Positions 5,674 through 8,526 of a stretch of DNA of 8,526 bases are shown here, piece after piece. How positions within the stretch are numbered: the first letter of the stretch is position 1; every line of letters starts with the position of its first letter. The stretch is from positions 1 through 8,526 of the forward strand of contig JAQCER010000092.1 in NCBI GenBank assembly GCA_027618625.1, in the 5' to 3' direction. The notes under the pieces are model-generated. The model searched no databases and was not told where the DNA came from. It was given only the letters and a program-made list of their open reading frames with translations. Both the position numbers and the translations under genes were made by a program. The DNA comes from Verrucomicrobiota bacterium. Lineage in GTDB: Bacteria; Verrucomicrobiota; Verrucomicrobiia; Verrucomicrobiales; DEV007.

Positions 5674-8526
5674 CAGACGTTCCTTACTCCCATCTTCCTC
5701 GCTTCGAAAAGGTCGCACATACCAGCTGGTCACGCGCTTCAGCGCTCGGCTGATATCGTCGCTGATCATGTAGGCAGCGGGAATGAGATAGAGGGTAATG
5801 GCTGTGCCGAACATGACTCCGAAGCCGAGGGACACCGCCATTGGAATCAGGAACTGTGCCTGGATGGATCGCTCAAGTATCAACGGCATCAGTCCGGCGA
5901 AAGTGGTGAGGGACGTAAGTATGATGGGCCGAAACCGTGCACCACCCGCGGTAAGGATCGCTTCCTTAAGACTCACTCCTTCAGCACGGCGAGAATTGAT
6001 GAAATCGACCATCACGAGCGAATCGTTCACAGCAACGCCAGCGAGCGCCAGCATGCCGAATACGGATAGGTAAGACGGCACGATGTCCATAATGATATGG
6101 CCTAACAATGCACCGATGATTCCAAAAGGCACTGCGAGGAGGACAAAGATCGGTTGCACCAGAGACTTGAACGGAATCGCCAGCAGCGCATAGAGCGCGA
6201 ACATCAATGCGATGCCCCCAACGAGTGTTCTCTTCTTCGATGCCTCGTGCTCCGCAATGTAACCGGTAAACCGATAGGTCAGATTGGTACCCCGATTCAC
6301 TTCGTTCTGAATACTGGCGGCTGCGGACTCTGCGATTCCGACGATGTCGACTTCCTCATCCTCGGGAACGGCGAAAATTTCGATCACCTCGGCTCCATCC
6401 TTGCGTTCGATATGCCCCGGGGCCTTGACCATCTTGACATCGGCGATCGTTGACAATGCCACCATCGCCCCATCGGGAGTGCGGATCTTCAGGGTATCGA
6501 GGGTATGGAGGGATTCGCGTTCGTCGCGCGTGAGCCTTACCATTACGCGGATATCGTCGCGCCCGCGCTGCACCCGCTGTGCCTCCTGCCCGTAGAATGC
6601 CTGGCGCACCTGCTGGGCCAGCGCCTGCTGGGTGATCTGCAATTCAGCCGCTCGGGGCTTCAAGGTCAGCTCCAGTTCATCCTCGCCATCTTCTGCGCGA
6701 GTGAAGGCATCGCTGATGCCGTCAAATCCTTTGAGAATGTCGACAACCTTCCGGGCGATTTCCAGCTTCAGTTCACTGTGCTCCCCCCTGAGCTCCAGCC
6801 CGATAGACTCTTCGTCACGTTCACCGCGTTCACCGCGACGTTCACCGCGCACGGTGAATGACGAAGCCTCAGGAATCTCCCCCACGATTTCCTTCCACCG
6901 GTTGGAGATCACGCTGTTCTTGGGCCCTGGTTCCTTGCGTTGGCTGGGCGGCATGATCTCGATGGAGACCTCCCCTCTTGTTTCATCAACGGTAGTGCTC
7001 GAGTAGCCGCGGGCGCCCGTTTGCGTGTAGACATTCCGAATCAATGACTGACCGGTATCGCCATCCATGAATTCACTACGCAGCACATCTACCGCGTCAT
7101 TAATGCGCTTCACATACAGATCGGTTCGTTCCAATGGCGTTCCATCTGGAAGATCCACCGATGCCGTGATGCGCGCCATATCGACGGTAGGCGTCGACAC
7201 GAAGCCGAGGTTGCCACCCTTGCAGTAGCCGTACATGAGCAACGCCATGGAGGCAAAGAGCGCGGCAAAGGTGTAACGATGTTTGACGGAAAATACCAGC
7301 GACGGGTTGTAGACGCGTTCGATAAATACCTCCAATCCATCCGCGATCTTCTTTTGAAATCGGGAGAAGAAATTGAATTTCGTCCGCCCGGTCTTGATAT
7401 GCTTCAAGTGGGAAGGGAGGATAAGTTTCGATTCGAAAAGTGAGAACAGTACTACCGGCGCCACCACGGGTGGGATCTGCCGGGCATACGCCCACCTTCC
7501 TTCAAAGTAGAGCAGCGGAATGAAGGCAACGATCGTCGTCAGCACCCCGAAGGTGATCGGCACCGCTACTTCCTTTGTGCCCAATACCGCTGCCTCAAGG
7601 GGGTCCATGCCGGTCTTCAGCTTCGAGTAGACGTTTTCGCTCGTAACGATGGCATCATCTACCACAATGCCAAGCACGATGATGAATCCAAAGACGCTCA
7701 TTAGATTGGCTGTGATATCGAATGCTGGCATGAACAGAATTCCACCCGCGAAGCTGAACGGTATTCCAACCACGACCCAAAACGCGACGCTCGGTCTCAG
7801 AAACAGTCCCAGCAAAACGAAAACGAGCAAGCATCCCTGAAGCATCGATGTGGTAAGCGTAGTCAGGCGGCCGCGAATCGAGATCGACTCATCGTCCCAG
7901 GCATAAAGCCGTATGCCTGGCGGAAAGCGAGTGGCCGCAGACTTCACGTACTCATGCACCCGTTCGGCCACGACGATGGCGCTTTCATTGTCATGCCGCA
8001 TCACTTCGACCATCATCGCTGGTTCGCCGTTGAAGCGCACCAGGCTCTCCTCCTCGTCAAACCCATCCTTGACTTGCGCGATCTCACCAAGCCGCACATC
8101 AGCACCATCGGTCGCCCGCAGCGGGATGTTCTCAAATTCCTCTGTGGAAAACGCCTGACCACGAGCCCGCACCGTAAGATTTCCGCTGCTACTCTCGATC
8201 GATCCGGCAGACAGATCCACTGAGAACTGACGGATCGCATCGGTGATGTCCTGAAAACCCAACCCGTAAGACTGGAGCGATTCCTGATTGGCTTCAACTG
8301 CGATCTCAAACGGTCGGTCTCCTCGAAGCTGTGCCTGACTGATGCCATTCAACTCAATCAGGTCATCGCGAACACGGACGGCCGCCCGATGAAGTTCTTC
8401 TTCCTCCAGATCGCCAGTCACCGCCACCGTGATCACTTCCTTCCACGCGTTCGAATCCGGGATGTAAACCCTGGGCCTGTTCGCCTCGGTTGGGAAGGTC
8501 GTGATGCCGTCAATCCGGCCTTTCAA
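5671..8526 (-). CDS. RND-family efflux transporter permease (AcrB/HAE-like), 5' partial
   Basis: 951 residues are visible; the frame is still open at the right edge, and by comparison with AcrB (about 1050 residues) roughly the first 100, including helix 1, are missing. The visible part begins in porter subdomain PN1. Helices 2-7 lie at about 225-435, a second large periplasmic region at 440-765, and helices 8-12 at 768-920. Helix 4 carries GIVVDDAIV with the paired Asp290-Asp291 needed for proton relay, and GTKEVAVPITFGVLTTIVAF follows as in the family. In helix 10 the position of AcrB Lys940 is Asn834 (AGVAVNDSLVMVDF), so the relay differs from AcrB. The linker between PC1 and PC2 holds an unusual GERRGERGER run. 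Such proteins export drugs, detergents, lipids or metals across the envelope using the proton gradient, with an adaptor and outer-membrane channel. An adaptor gene may lie upstream, beyond 8526. Convergent to the acylation genes, so a separate unit. The substrate cannot be predicted. Confidence 0.93.
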   Translation of the reverse strand: MKGRIDGITTFPTEANRPRVYIPDSNAWKEVITVAVTGDLEEEELHRAAVRVRDDLIELNGISQAQLRGDRPFEIAVEANQESLQSYGLGFQDITDAIRQFSVDLSAGSIESSSGNLTVRARGQAFSTEEFENIPLRATDGADVRLGEIAQVKDGFDEEESLVRFNGEPAMMVEVMRHDNESAIVVAERVHEYVKSAATRFPPGIRLYAWDDESISIRGRLTTLTTSMLQGCLLVFVLLGLFLRPSVAFWVVVGIPFSFAGGILFMPAFDITANLMSVFGFIIVLGIVVDDAIVTSENVYSKLKTGMDPLEAAVLGTKEVAVPITFGVLTTIVAFIPLLYFEGRWAYARQIPPVVAPVVLFSLFESKLILPSHLKHIKTGRTKFNFFSRFQKKIADGLEVFIERVYNPSLVFSVKHRYTFAALFASMALLMYGYCKGGNLGFVSTPTVDMARITASVDLPDGTPLERTDLYVKRINDAVDVLRSEFMDGDTGQSLIRNVYTQTGARGYSSTTVDETRGEVSIEIMPPSQRKEPGPKNSVISNRWKEIVGEIPEASSFTVRGERRGERGERDEESIGLELRGEHSELKLEIARKVVDILKGFDGISDAFTRAEDGEDELELTLKPRAAELQITQQALAQQVRQAFYGQEAQRVQRGRDDIRVMVRLTRDERESLHTLDTLKIRTPDGAMVALSTIADVKMVKAPGHIERKDGAEVIEIFAVPEDEEVDIVGIAESAAASIQNEVNRGTNLTYRFTGYIAEHEASKKRTLVGGIALMFALYALLAIPFKSLVQPIFVLLAVPFGIIGALLGHIIMDIVPSYLSVFGMLALAGVAVNDSLVMVDFINSRRAEGVSLKEAILTAGGARFRPIILTSLTTFAGLMPLILERSIQAQFLIPMAVSLGFGVMFGTAITLYLIPAAYMISDDISRALKRVTSWYVRPFRSEEDGSKERL
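6819..6848 (-). repeat. Tandem 9-bp repeat inside the RND gene
   Basis: GTTCACCGC occurs at 6819-6827, 6828-6836 and 6840-6848 on the plus strand: three exact copies, the first two abutting and the third after a 3-base spacer. On the coding strand this gives GERRGERGER (residues 561-570), in the loop linking porter subdomains PC1 and PC2. The unit is a multiple of three, so copy-number change by replication slippage would keep the frame. Confidence 0.7.

Noticed and set aside
7100..7495. 131-codon minus-strand open frame within the RND gene
   Set aside because: It is in a different frame from an intact RND coding sequence whose helices 6 and 7 are encoded here; no independent support.
1..8526. 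tRNA or rRNA genes, CRISPR array, insertion sequence or transposase
   Set aside because: No cloverleaf-like segment, no regularly spaced repeats, no transposase-like protein and no paired terminal inverted repeats were seen on either strand.

Overview
The window reads as chromosomal DNA of a Gram-negative bacterium. An RND-type inner-membrane efflux pump implies an outer membrane, and the central genes are of the kind that acylate surface polysaccharides. None of the chosen starts has a strong Shine-Dalgarno sequence, and base composition is moderate to high in GC. A Verrucomicrobiota or Planctomycetota origin is possible, but this is a weak guess from the general look of the proteins; no ribosomal or other marker gene is present.

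Layout. (1) 1-917, plus strand: the C-terminal end of a carrier-protein-dependent synthetase (NRPS, PKS or stand-alone AMP-ligase type), with the last helix of a carrier domain followed by an alpha/beta-hydrolase thioesterase carrying a complete Ser-Asp-His triad. (2) 918-1218: a gap of about 300 bases with one doubtful 45-codon frame and a small hairpin. (3) 1219-5599, plus strand: three closely spaced genes, probably one operon: an OafA-type acyltransferase-3 protein with a fused SGNH domain, an AlgI/DltB-type MBOAT acyltransferase, and a membrane-anchored SGNH protein resembling the DltD/AlgX/AlgJ partners of MBOAT enzymes. (4) 5600-5670: a short convergent gap with an imperfect repeat that reaches the stop codon of the next gene. 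(5) 5671-8526, minus strand: an RND efflux permease running off the right edge, lacking roughly its first 100 residues.

How they may work together. AT3-SGNH and MBOAT plus SGNH are two different solutions to the same task: moving an acyl group across the inner membrane and placing it on a glycan hydroxyl in the periplasm. Having both side by side, directly after a carrier-thioesterase synthetase, suggests a surface glycan or exopolysaccharide modification locus. It could be a Dlt-like arrangement in which an activated acyl or aminoacyl group on a carrier feeds an MBOAT. The link to the synthetase is inference: the gap between them is about 300 bases and the adenylation or ketosynthase part lies outside the window. 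The RND pump is on the opposite strand and is probably an independent unit.
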